A stretch of DNA of 48,892 bases from Cryomorphaceae bacterium BACL29 MAG-121220-bin8 (GTDB lineage Bacteria > Bacteroidota > Bacteroidia > Flavobacteriales > Flavobacteriaceae): the NCBI GenBank assembly GCA_905182765.1, contig CAJJCV010000017.1, positions 1-48,892 of the forward strand, read 5' to 3'. The notes under the pieces were generated by a model. The model saw only the letters and a list, made by a program, of their open reading frames with translations, was not told the DNA's origin and did not search any database. The translations under genes were made by a program, and so were the position numbers. Below, piece after piece: positions 1 to 8,382 of this stretch. The stretch's first letter is position 1. The number at the start of each line of letters is the position of its first letter.

Positions 1-1
1 C

Positions 2-2890
2 CTTGGTGCAATAATATTATTCTCTATTTACAAAGTTTTTAGTTTTAGTCAGAATGCTTTTACTTTTTCGTTTAGTAAAAAAGATTCTAAAAGAATGATT
101 AAAAACAACTTTGGAGGAATCACTAAAGTTAACCTACCAAAAATTACGATTAATTTTAGTTTTAAAAATGACATAAAAAAACTATGGGATTTATCTAATA
201 TAGATTTTTTATTTATAGTAAAAAGTTGGCCATTTATTATTATTGTAATCATTAGTCTTTTAATCAATTTAGTTGGACTTTCTGAGTTAGGAAATGTATT
301 TGGAACTCCAACATATCCAAGGACATGGAAAATGCTTCAAGCTGGGGTAACGTTTACCTTGTTTATAAATATATGTACATTCTTATATGCTGGTAATTTG
401 TTACATAGATCTAGAGTATCAAATATTAATCAATTAATTGATACTACTCCCACTCCAAACTGGATTTTACTAGGATCTAAATTTTTAGCAATAATAAAAA
501 TGCAATTGATTTTAGTTTCTTTAGTAATGATTTCTGGAATAATATATCAAATCTACAATGGATACTATGATTTTGAAATTGGTCATTACTTATATGAATT
601 AATTGGTTTATCCATGATTTCGTATATTATATGGGCACTTCTTGCATTTCTTATACAAACTTTAATAACAGATAGATATGTTGGTTTGTTTATAATGATT
701 CTTCTTTTTATTGGTATACCACTTTTAGGTGCGGCTGGTGTAGAACAATCTATTTTCAAATACAATGCAGGAACTGGATATGCTTATTCTGATATGAACG
801 GATATGGAAGTTCTATAAATAGATTTTTTCTATATAAGATATACTGGCTATCCTTAGGTCTTGTTTTTTATATTTTGAGTTACTTATTCTACTTTAGAGG
901 ATTACCCTCCAGTTTTAAAGAAAGAATAGTTTTATCAAAATCAAGGTTCAAAGGAAAATATCCAAAATTCTTAGGATTCTTTTTATTAATATTTTTAAGT
1001 ACAGGTGGCTACCTTTATTATGAAACAAATGTTTTAAACAAGAGAACAACATCAAAAGAAAATGAATTACAAACAGTCGAATGGGAAAAGAAATATAAGA
1101 AATACGAGAATTATGATCAACCTAGAATTGTTTCTGTAAAAGTTGACGTAAACATATTTCCTAAAACTTTAGATGCTGATGCCTCAGGAACTTACGTTAT
1201 GGTAAATAAAACATCTAATGTAATTGATAGTTTATTTTTAAACCACGGTAGTTCCATAAGTACATTTGAGTTTAATAAAGAAAATGATTTAGTTCTTGAA
1301 GACACTTTGTACAATTTTGATATTTATAAATTAAAACAGGCCCTAAACCCAGGAGATAGTATTAATTTATTTTTTACGGTTAAAAATAAACCTAACACAA
1401 CGATTAGAAATAATTCAAGTGTTGTAAGTAATGGTACATTTTTTAATAATTCAGCCTTTCCATCGTTTGGATACTCTGGAGGAGAGCTTACTGATGACAA
1501 AACAAGAGAAAAATATGATCTTCCTCCAAATAAGCTTAAACCGTATCCATCTGATTCTACTGCGCTTGGAAATACTTACATTTCAAAAGATGCAGATTGG
1601 ATAGATTTTGAAGCTACTGTCAGCACTTCTAAGGATCAAATTGCAATAGCTCCTGGCTATCTTCAAAAAGAATGGATTGAAGGCGACAGAAGATATTTTA
1701 ATTATAAAATGGATAGTAAAATTTTAAATTTTTATGCATTTAATTCTGGAAAGTATGAAATTGTTAAAGACAAATGGAATGATGTTAATCTTGAAATTTA
1801 TTACCATAAAGATCACGATTATAATTTAGATAGAATGATTAAAGGAATGAAATCAGCACTCGAATATTGTTCCACTAATTTTAGCCCATACCAGCATAGA
1901 CAACTTAGGATAATTGAATTCCCAAGAACTGCTGGAGGTTTCGCACAATCTTTTCCTAATACTGTCCCGTTTTCAGAAGATATTGGTTTCATTGCAAAGG
2001 TTGATGACTCTGAAGAAGGTGGTAATGATTACGCTTTCTTTATTAGTGTTCATGAAGTTGCTCATCAATGGTGGGCTCATCAGGTAATAGGCGCAGATGT
2101 TTTGGGATCTACTATGCTTTCTGAAAGTTTATCGGAATACGTATCATTAAAAGTGATTGAACAAGATAACGGGAAGAAAAAAATGCGAAAATTCTTAAAA
2201 AGATCATTGGATCAATATTTAACTTCAAGAACTTTTGAAAGAAAAAGAGAAAATGCACTTATGTATAATGATGGTCAAGGTTACATTCACTATCAAAAAG
2301 GTTCTTTAATATTTTATGCGCTAAGTGATTACCTTGGTGAAAAAACTCTTAATAATGCTCTAAGTAAATATGTTAAAAAGGTGGCTTTTCAAGAGCCTCC
2401 TTATACTACTTCTATTGATATGGTTAACCATATAAAAGAAATAACACCAGATTCATTAAATTATTTAATTAAAGATATGTTCGAAACTATTACTCTATAC
2501 CAAAATAGAGTTGTAGAAACCAAATCAAAAAAACTAGATAACGGAAAATACAAAGTTGACATTGAATTTAAAGTCAGTAAATACAGAAATAACGAAAAAG
2601 GAAGAGTGTTTTACGGAGAAGAAGAAAGAGATTCAATAAAATATCAAACTATTGATATGAAAAAGCCTGAGTATTCTGTGTTTTTAGCGGACTATATTGA
2701 TATAGGTATTTTTGGAAAAGATAGTGATGAGAATGAAACAGAACTTTATGTTAAAAAACATAAAATTTCTAAAATTCATAACAAAATATCAATAATTGTA
2801 GATCAAGAGCCATTTGAAGTTGGAATAGATCCTTACAATAAACTAATTGACACAAATTCTGAAGACAATAGAAAGAAAATTGAAAAGTAG
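2..2890 (+). CDS. ABC transporter permease fused to M1-type aminopeptidase domain (5' partial)
   Basis: The reading frame is open from base 2, so the gene begins outside the window; the ATG at 95 is only an internal methionine. The first part is a membrane domain with about seven hydrophobic helices (around bases 220-290, 345-395, 475-540, 600-660, 680-730, 840-895 and 955-1020), as in ABC-2 type permeases. The second part is an extracytoplasmic M1 gluzincin domain: HEVAH at bases 2051-2065 supplies the zinc histidines and active-site Glu, and the LSES segment about 20 residues on supplies the third ligand. This permease-peptidase fusion is a known Bacteroidota architecture, usually about 1,200 residues and usually next to an ABC ATPase gene, which would lie upstream here. 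The substrate is unknown. The end lies 9 bases before the next gene, so co-transcription is likely. Confidence 0.88.
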   Translation, partial: LGAIILFSIYKVFSFSQNAFTFSFSKKDSKRMIKNNFGGITKVNLPKITINFSFKNDIKKLWDLSNIDFLFIVKSWPFIIIVIISLLINLVGLSELGNVFGTPTYPRTWKMLQAGVTFTLFINICTFLYAGNLLHRSRVSNINQLIDTTPTPNWILLGSKFLAIIKMQLILVSLVMISGIIYQIYNGYYDFEIGHYLYELIGLSMISYIIWALLAFLIQTLITDRYVGLFIMILLFIGIPLLGAAGVEQSIFKYNAGTGYAYSDMNGYGSSINRFFLYKIYWLSLGLVFYILSYLFYFRGLPSSFKERIVLSKSRFKGKYPKFLGFFLLIFLSTGGYLYYETNVLNKRTTSKENELQTVEWEKKYKKYENYDQPRIVSVKVDVNIFPKTLDADASGTYVMVNKTSNVIDSLFLNHGSSISTFEFNKENDLVLEDTLYNFDIYKLKQALNPGDSINLFFTVKNKPNTTIRNNSSVVSNGTFFNNSAFPSFGYSGGELTDDKTREKYDLPPNKLKPYPSDSTALGNTYISKDADWIDFEATVSTSKDQIAIAPGYLQKEWIEGDRRYFNYKMDSKILNFYAFNSGKYEIVKDKWNDVNLEIYYHKDHDYNLDRMIKGMKSALEYCSTNFSPYQHRQLRIIEFPRTAGGFAQSFPNTVPFSEDIGFIAKVDDSEEGGNDYAFFISVHEVAHQWWAHQVIGADVLGSTMLSESLSEYVSLKVIEQDNGKKKMRKFLKRSLDQYLTSRTFERKRENALMYNDGQGYIHYQKGSLIFYALSDYLGEKTLNNALSKYVKKVAFQEPPYTTSIDMVNHIKEITPDSLNYLIKDMFETITLYQNRVVETKSKKLDNGKYKVDIEFKVSKYRNNEKGRVFYGEEERDSIKYQTIDMKKPEYSVFLADYIDIGIFGKDSDENETELYVKKHKISKIHNKISIIVDQEPFEVGIDPYNKLIDTNSEDNRKKIEK

Positions 2891-2899
2891 ATTTTAAAA

Positions 2900-3808
2900 A
2901 TGAAAAGAAGAGATTTTAATCAATTAATTGCACTTGGAACATTAGGATTGGCTTATAGTTCTCCTACCTATAATAAAAAAATCTCTTTAGCTCAATGGTC
3001 TCTCCATAGAACAATTAAAATAAAGAAAGAATTGTCTCCAAATGATTTTTCCATTAAAGCTCGAGAAATGGGATTTGATGCAGTTGAATATGTTTCATCT
3101 CTTTATTGGAATGAATTAAAAAGCAGGTCTATTGCTAAAATAACTAGAGAACTCGTCTCCAAATCAAATGATAATGATATTAAGAACCTTTTAATCATGG
3201 TTGATGGTGAAGGCGATTTAGCGGTCAAAAACAACTCAAAGAGAGAAAAAGCTATTGAAAATCATATTAAATGGATTGAAATGGCCCATGAACTGGGATG
3301 TCATTCTATAAGAGTTAATTTAAATGGTGAAAAGCAAAAAGAAAATTGGATTGAATACTCTTCAAAATCCTTAACTAAGCTATGTTCATTTGCTAGAAAA
3401 GATAAAATAAACATAATAGTTGAAAACCATGGAGGATTAAGCTCTAATGCAAAGTTATTAGCAAAAGTCATGAAAGAAGTTAATCTAGACAATTGTGGAA
3501 CTTTACCTGATTTTGGCAATTTCTGTATTGAGAAAGAAGACCCTAATAATTATTTTAGTAATTGTATTAACGAATACGATAAATATCTTGGAATGGAAGA
3601 ACTTATGCCCTACGCAAAAGCTATAAGTGCAAAATCGTTTGACTTTAATAATAACGGTGAGGAATCTACAATAGATTTTAAAAAAATAATTGACATAGTA
3701 AGTAGTTTTAAATATAAAGGATATTATGGTATCGAATACGAAGGACTCAACCTTTCTGAAGAAAAAGGGATTTTGAAAACTAAAAAATTATTAGAAAGAC
3801 ATCTTTAA
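2900..3808 (+). CDS. Sugar phosphate isomerase/epimerase family protein (xylose isomerase-like TIM barrel), exported
   Basis: This 302-residue protein has the look of the AP-endonuclease-2/xylose-isomerase-like TIM barrel family. Residues 23-45 (ISLAQWSLHR), the GFDAVEYVS strand, IIVENHGG with a metal-ligand-type Glu/His, GTLPDFGNF and the C-terminal GYYGIEYEG are typical metal-site strands. The N-terminus begins MKRRDF followed by a hydrophobic stretch, a twin-arginine type leader common in this family, so export by Tat is likely. The substrate cannot be read from the sequence. It sits 9 bases behind the permease-peptidase gene, and its stop interlocks by 4 bases with the convergent ADP-ribosylglycohydrolase-like gene. 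Confidence 0.8.
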   Translation: MKRRDFNQLIALGTLGLAYSSPTYNKKISLAQWSLHRTIKIKKELSPNDFSIKAREMGFDAVEYVSSLYWNELKSRSIAKITRELVSKSNDNDIKNLLIMVDGEGDLAVKNNSKREKAIENHIKWIEMAHELGCHSIRVNLNGEKQKENWIEYSSKSLTKLCSFARKDKINIIVENHGGLSSNAKLLAKVMKEVNLDNCGTLPDFGNFCIEKEDPNNYFSNCINEYDKYLGMEELMPYAKAISAKSFDFNNNGEESTIDFKKIIDIVSSFKYKGYYGIEYEGLNLSEEKGILKTKKLLERHL

Positions 3809-5115
3809 TCTCCTGTTTTCTGTTTTGGTATATACCATAAATTCTCATCTGATTCTATAAAACCGCCTGTTTGTAGAACTACATTATCGATAATAGACAA
3901 TCCCTTTTCTGACATACTTTGAAAATCATCTATTCCATTATTTTCAAAATTCTGACGTGTTCTATGAATGTTATATTTATTAGAAAGAGATTTATTAAAT
4001 ATTTCTTCAATATGATCTTTTCCATAAATAAAACCGAGTAAACCTCCCCAAGTTGATGTTGGATTATCTGAATCCCATCCACTAAGAGTCCCAATTTTAA
4101 TAGTTTCTTTAAAGTCTCCTCTACCATAAAACAGACTTACTAAACTAGAAGCAAAATTAATTCCAGATGCAAAACAACCATTACAATATAAATTTCTAGA
4201 GGTTATATCATATCCGTCCATTTGATCAACTTGATACCTTTTATAAATTGAATCTCTAGTTTGTTCCCACTTAATTCCTGATTCAAATTTTTTCTTGACA
4301 TACTCATACATTTTTAATGAATATGAATCTTTATCTAAAGTTCTACTTGCTAGTTCGGATATTCTAATTAATTCTTCATTTAAAGGTTTATTTTGATTAA
4401 TAGTAGATGCTAATGAGTGCATCGATACATAAAATTCAGAAATCATAGCAGCATCTCCCCTACTAGTTGTTCTGATTGGCAAATAAGACATTTTAAGCGC
4501 ATTTATTGTATTAACTGGAGATAGTAACCCGAAAATTTCTGTAGTTAACTGTGCGTCTATCATATCAAAATGCTCGTTGAGTTCAGGATTACTAGTTTCT
4601 GGTGGAAGAATACCGTCACTCATTAAATCAAATGCCTTTTGATTAGAAACCCATAAAAAATTTTCTTCTTCTTTTTTAATGTGTTTAAGCCAACCATCTC
4701 TAATGTTTTCTGGACTTAATATAATATCATTATTATGAAACAATAACTCTTGATACATATATTCGATATCAGTATCATCATCAGATCCCCAAACTTCTTT
4801 ATTTTCTTTTAATACAAAATCGATTATATCATATTCACTTGTGGGTAACCAAATGTTTGGTTCATCTTTTTTACCCCAATTCTCTCTTGTATAAAAATTT
4901 CCTGTTTTGATTTCACCAATATTTCCAACCTTATCCATTTCAGTAATTAAACCAGTCCAATTAGCAATTGATTGACCGAGCCAAAAACCTTCAAGATTAT
5001 TTGAATATTCACTTCTGTCAATCATATAATAGTTTTCTTTATTAATTTCAGAATCAGTACAGGAACTGACAAGGTTTAATAAGAATAAAGAGATAATAAG
5101 TTTAATTTTATACAT
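3805..5115 (-). CDS. ADP-ribosylglycohydrolase (DraG/ARH) family lipoprotein
   Basis: A 436-residue protein with a lipoprotein signal peptide (lipobox ending at Cys19, LVSSC), so it is probably anchored outside the cytoplasm. The two metal-binding signatures of the DraG/ARH fold are visible: an Asp cluster DDDTD at residues 112-116 and GWDSDN at 346-351, followed by TSTWGGLLG, equivalent to the GGDTDT motif. The early GFWLGQSIANW segment matches the usual GxxxGDALG helix. The family removes ADP-ribose from proteins or small molecules, but many exported members are uncharacterised and may act on other glycosides. It overlaps the upstream convergent gene by 4 bases at the stops and is divergent from the next gene across 34 bases. 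Confidence 0.8.
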   Translation of the reverse strand: MYKIKLIISLFLLNLVSSCTDSEINKENYYMIDRSEYSNNLEGFWLGQSIANWTGLITEMDKVGNIGEIKTGNFYTRENWGKKDEPNIWLPTSEYDIIDFVLKENKEVWGSDDDTDIEYMYQELLFHNNDIILSPENIRDGWLKHIKKEEENFLWVSNQKAFDLMSDGILPPETSNPELNEHFDMIDAQLTTEIFGLLSPVNTINALKMSYLPIRTTSRGDAAMISEFYVSMHSLASTINQNKPLNEELIRISELASRTLDKDSYSLKMYEYVKKKFESGIKWEQTRDSIYKRYQVDQMDGYDITSRNLYCNGCFASGINFASSLVSLFYGRGDFKETIKIGTLSGWDSDNPTSTWGGLLGFIYGKDHIEEIFNKSLSNKYNIHRTRQNFENNGIDDFQSMSEKGLSIIDNVVLQTGGFIESDENLWYIPKQKTGD

Positions 5116-5149
5116 TTTATTAATTCTTTAGTTTTAGTATCTTGGTAAC

Positions 5150-5818
5150 ATGAAAAGTAAATTTATAATTTTATTATTAATACTTCCTCTTAATTTTTTA
5201 ATTGGACAAAACTCTCAAGGGAATATTTCTAACTCTATAGCCAAATTACAAAATATCATAAATGAAGTTAATTTAGAAAAAATTGAACAAGCCGGTGAAA
5301 TAGATGGGTCAATTTATTTTTTCAAAACTCCAAATAATGCTAATATCAGATTAGTCAATTCAAACAAATCTTTTAGGGTTAAATTAAATTATAATCTTAG
5401 AAAAGAAAAATTTGAATTCAAAAGTGGAGAGGATTATTATAGTTTATCTACAGAAGATATTGAATCAATAGTTTTTGTGGATCATAGTTTTATTGTTTAT
5501 AATTCAAAATTTTATGAATTAGTTACTGAAAATGATAAATTTTCTGTTTTAAAATCTCATTTAATTGAAGCTATTGAACCAAAATACCAACCTGGCATTG
5601 AGGATAAACCAAATTTAAGGTTCAGAAAAGCCAATATGCTTCATTTAATAATTAACAATAAAATAAGTCAAGTAAAATCTAGCAAAAAATCAATTATTTC
5701 ATTATTTAATAAATCTGAACAAAAGAAAGTTAAGTCTTTTATAAAATCTAATAGAATTTCTGTTAGAGACTCTAAAGACCTTAAGTTATTATTCGACAAA
5801 TTTAAAGATCAAGTTTAA
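5150..5818 (+). CDS. Exported protein of unknown function
   Basis: I do not recognise this 222-residue protein. It starts with a clear signal peptide (hydrophobic residues 5-18, cleavage probably after IGQ). The mature part is lysine-rich, predicted mixed alpha/beta, with no cysteines and no catalytic motif I can identify; the end (about residues 175-222) is a basic helical region rich in KSxKK. The start at 5150 is supported by the signal peptide. A weak promoter-like TATCTTGG ends 4 bases before the ATG (one mismatch to TAnnTTTG). It is followed after 27 bases by another exported unknown, so the two may be co-transcribed. Periplasmic location is an inference. Confidence 0.65.
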   Translation: MKSKFIILLLILPLNFLIGQNSQGNISNSIAKLQNIINEVNLEKIEQAGEIDGSIYFFKTPNNANIRLVNSNKSFRVKLNYNLRKEKFEFKSGEDYYSLSTEDIESIVFVDHSFIVYNSKFYELVTENDKFSVLKSHLIEAIEPKYQPGIEDKPNLRFRKANMLHLIINNKISQVKSSKKSIISLFNKSEQKKVKSFIKSNRISVRDSKDLKLLFDKFKDQV

Positions 5819-5845
5819 ATTAACTTTTATTAGCATTATTTAGTA

Positions 5846-6664
5846 ATGAAAAAAATATTAATATTTCTTCTTATAATTCAAAATATAAATTCTCAGAAAA
5901 TTTTAAAAGACTACCCACTTTCAAAAACCATTGAAGAAACTTCTGGTTTAGAAATAATTGGAGATTACTTTGTGACGCATAATGATTCTGGAGGAGATCC
6001 TAGCCTTTACTATCTTTCAAAGAAAGGTGAAATAATTAAAACTAGGAAAATAGACTCTGCAGTAAATAAAGACTGGGAAGACCTTACAAAAGATGATAAG
6101 TATATTTATATTTCAGATATAGGCAACAATTACAGTACTAGAAAAGATCTTAAAATATATAAAGTTCCCATTGATGAAGAAAGTAATGAAAAAACACAAA
6201 TCATTTCTTTTAATTATCCCGAACAAGATTCCTATAAAATCAATAGAAATACAATATATGATGCTGAGGGATTAATATCTGTTAATGATAAACTTTTGAT
6301 TTTTACAAAAAATAGAGCTAAAAAAATAACTGAACTTTATATGTTGCCTAAATCACAAGGCAACTACAATGCAAAAAAAATTAAAACATTAAATGTAAAA
6401 TCTATTATTACAGGTGCAGATTACAATAAAGAGCTTAAATTACTTGCTTTAACTTCTACAATAGATTTTATTAAATACTATATCATTACAATCGATAATT
6501 TTAATTTAGAAAACAACAAAGATTATAAAATCAATATGGTTGAAATTCCAATTGGTAAAACACAAGTTGAGGCAATTAAAATTATAGATAGAAATAATTT
6601 TTGGATTACATCAGAAGATGAAAGTAGTTCAAAACATGCTAGATTGTTAAAATTAAACATTTAG
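5846..6664 (+). CDS. Exported beta-propeller-like protein of unknown function
   Basis: This 272-residue protein has a short signal peptide (residues 1-16, ending NSQ). The mature part carries conserved-looking motifs ETSGLE, THNDSGG, DWEDLT, YISDIGNN and YDAEGL, spaced as in repeated four-stranded blades. I associate this pattern with uncharacterised exported propeller or esterase-like proteins of Bacteroidota, but no activity is known to me. Acidic residues in the DSGGD and DAEG loops could bind a metal such as calcium; that is inference. It lies 27 bases after the preceding exported gene and 22 bases before the membrane protein gene, on the same strand. Confidence 0.65.
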   Translation: MKKILIFLLIIQNINSQKILKDYPLSKTIEETSGLEIIGDYFVTHNDSGGDPSLYYLSKKGEIIKTRKIDSAVNKDWEDLTKDDKYIYISDIGNNYSTRKDLKIYKVPIDEESNEKTQIISFNYPEQDSYKINRNTIYDAEGLISVNDKLLIFTKNRAKKITELYMLPKSQGNYNAKKIKTLNVKSIITGADYNKELKLLALTSTIDFIKYYIITIDNFNLENNKDYKINMVEIPIGKTQVEAIKIIDRNNFWITSEDESSSKHARLLKLNI

Positions 6665-6686
6665 CTTTTTTAACTAACTTCATACA

Positions 6687-7400
6687 ATGATTTTAGATCT
6701 AATACAAAATCCACACTATGTTATAGATATCAATTCATATGAGGGAATTCGTAATATAGTCGTAACAATACTTGTTTTTGTGTCTATACTGGTATTAGGC
6801 AGGAATTTAAGTAAATCTAAAAATCTTTTAATACTTAAAATAATTTGTGCAATAGCTATAATATCTACTGGCTATGATCACATAATAGATGCTATAAATG
6901 GTAATTGGAGAGTTGAAGAAGATCTTCCTCTTCATTTATGCTCATTATCAAATTTGATTGTGTGTATAATACTACTTACACCTATCAATAAAAAAATATT
7001 TGAATTTCTTTTTTATTGTGGTTTCTTAGGTGGATTAGTTTCAATATTAACTCCACAACTTAATTATTATGATGGTGGATGGTTTATGTATTTGAGTTAT
7101 TACTCAAGTCACGGAATAATAATGTTAGTCCCACTTTTTATGTATTACAATTTAAATTATAAACTATCAAAATATTCTTGGCTAAGAACGTTTGGAATAT
7201 TAAATATTTTTATGATTTTTATTTTGCCATTAAATTTTTTAATTGGGTCAGGAGCAAATTATATGTATTTATATGAAGCTCCTAATATAAAAAACCCTTT
7301 GGTATTTGGTGATTGGCCTTACTACATAATAAATTGGGAAATAATAATTATAGTTTTATTTTATTTAACCTACTTTATATTTACAAGAAAAAAAATATGA
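6687..7400 (+). CDS. TIGR02206/YwaF-type integral membrane protein
   Basis: This 237-residue, highly hydrophobic protein has about six to seven transmembrane helices. The LPLHLCSLSN motif (about residues 76-85), followed by a helix and later by a YYSSHG segment and by GANYMYL near residue 190, matches the TIGR02206 family, whose best known member is YwaF of Bacillus. The function of the family is not established. Its stop codon overlaps the start of the downstream methyltransferase gene (ATGA), which suggests translational coupling. Confidence 0.75.
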   Translation: MILDLIQNPHYVIDINSYEGIRNIVVTILVFVSILVLGRNLSKSKNLLILKIICAIAIISTGYDHIIDAINGNWRVEEDLPLHLCSLSNLIVCIILLTPINKKIFEFLFYCGFLGGLVSILTPQLNYYDGGWFMYLSYYSSHGIIMLVPLFMYYNLNYKLSKYSWLRTFGILNIFMIFILPLNFLIGSGANYMYLYEAPNIKNPLVFGDWPYYIINWEIIIIVLFYLTYFIFTRKKI

Positions 7401-8014
7401 TAAAAAAATCTCCAATTGAAATTTTTTCTGACTGGGTAGATCTAGGAAAAGACGATGGAATGGAAAAAAATCATTCTGAATCTGTAAATGCAATGTTAAA
7501 TAAAATATTAAAAGATCTTAATGACTTTACATTTATTGATGCAGGATGTGGTAATGGATGGGTTGTTAGAATGGTTTCACAAATGGATTCTTGTTTTAGT
7601 GCAGTTGGTGTAGATGGATCTTTAAAGATGATTGATAAGGCTAAGAGTTTAGATAAAATAAGTAAATATGAATGTGCTGATATTTCTATTTGGAAACCAA
7701 ATCAAAAAAAAGATATTGTACATTCAATGGAAGTCTTTTATTACTTTAAAAACCCTTTAAGTGTACTAAAAAATATTTACGATAATTGGTTAAATGAGAA
7801 TGGTAAATTTATAATGGGAATTGACTTTTATTATGAAAATACAACTTCTCACAATTGGCCTGAAAAAACTAATGTTGATACAATGACTTTACTTACAACT
7901 CAAGAGTGGAACGAAGTTGTTAGCAAGGCTGGATTTAAAAATATTAAAAGCTGGAGAGTTGGTGAAAAAAATGATTGGAAGGGAACATTAATTATTTCTG
8001 CTACAAAAAACTAG
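7397..8014 (+). CDS. Class I SAM-dependent methyltransferase
   Basis: A Rossmann-fold methyltransferase with SAM-binding motif I FIDAGCGNGW and an acidic motif II GVDGSLKMI. The frame can be extended upstream to 7313, but the family-like N-terminus begins at the ATG at 7397 (MIKKSPIEIFSDW), which also forms an ATGA overlap with the preceding gene, so I take 205 residues. The substrate is unknown; the motif order resembles small-molecule or ubiE-like enzymes rather than nucleic-acid methylases. The stop interlocks by 4 bases (CTAG) with the convergent rhodanese gene. Confidence 0.82.
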   Translation: MIKKSPIEIFSDWVDLGKDDGMEKNHSESVNAMLNKILKDLNDFTFIDAGCGNGWVVRMVSQMDSCFSAVGVDGSLKMIDKAKSLDKISKYECADISIWKPNQKKDIVHSMEVFYYFKNPLSVLKNIYDNWLNENGKFIMGIDFYYENTTSHNWPEKTNVDTMTLLTTQEWNEVVSKAGFKNIKSWRVGEKNDWKGTLIISATKN

Positions 8015-8382
8015 TTGCTTTTATTTATCCAATTTTTATAACCACCTTCAAGGTCATATATCTTAACAAATCCTAGTTTTTTTAATATTTCAGATGATTT
8101 TTGGCTTCTATTTCCAGATCTACAATAGATGTATATTGGTTTCGATTTTTTAACTTTTTTGAAAAATTTGTAGAATAATTTTTCATCGTAAAAATCAATA
8201 TTAACTGAACCTTTTAAATGTCCAGAATTAAATTCTTCCATTGTTCTAACATCAAACAATAAAACATCATTTTTACTGATTTTATTTTTAAAATCATCAA
8301 AACTAAGAACCTCATATGCATTTGTGTTTTCTTGAGAAAGAACCAACAAGGGGAAAAGTAATAGAACTAAATATTTATACAT
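8011..8382 (-). CDS. Exported single-domain rhodanese
   Basis: A 123-residue protein with a signal peptide (residues 1-16, ending LSQ) and one rhodanese domain. It shows the FDVRTMEEFNSGHLKGSVNI segment and the active-site loop CRSGNR with catalytic Cys87, the residue that carries persulfide sulfur. The signal peptide places it in the periplasm. Its start overlaps the end of the MBL-rhodanese gene by 8 bases on the same strand, so the two are very likely translated from one mRNA and act in related sulfur chemistry. Confidence 0.88.
   Translation of the reverse strand: MYKYLVLLLFPLLVLSQENTNAYEVLSFDDFKNKISKNDVLLFDVRTMEEFNSGHLKGSVNIDFYDEKLFYKFFKKVKKSKPIYIYCRSGNRSQKSSEILKKLGFVKIYDLEGGYKNWINKSN

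Noticed and set aside
7313-7396. Longer N-terminus of the methyltransferase overlapping the membrane protein gene
   Set aside because: It would overlap the previous gene by 88 bases and adds an atypical Asn/Tyr-rich stretch; the ATG at 7397 with an ATGA overlap fits better.
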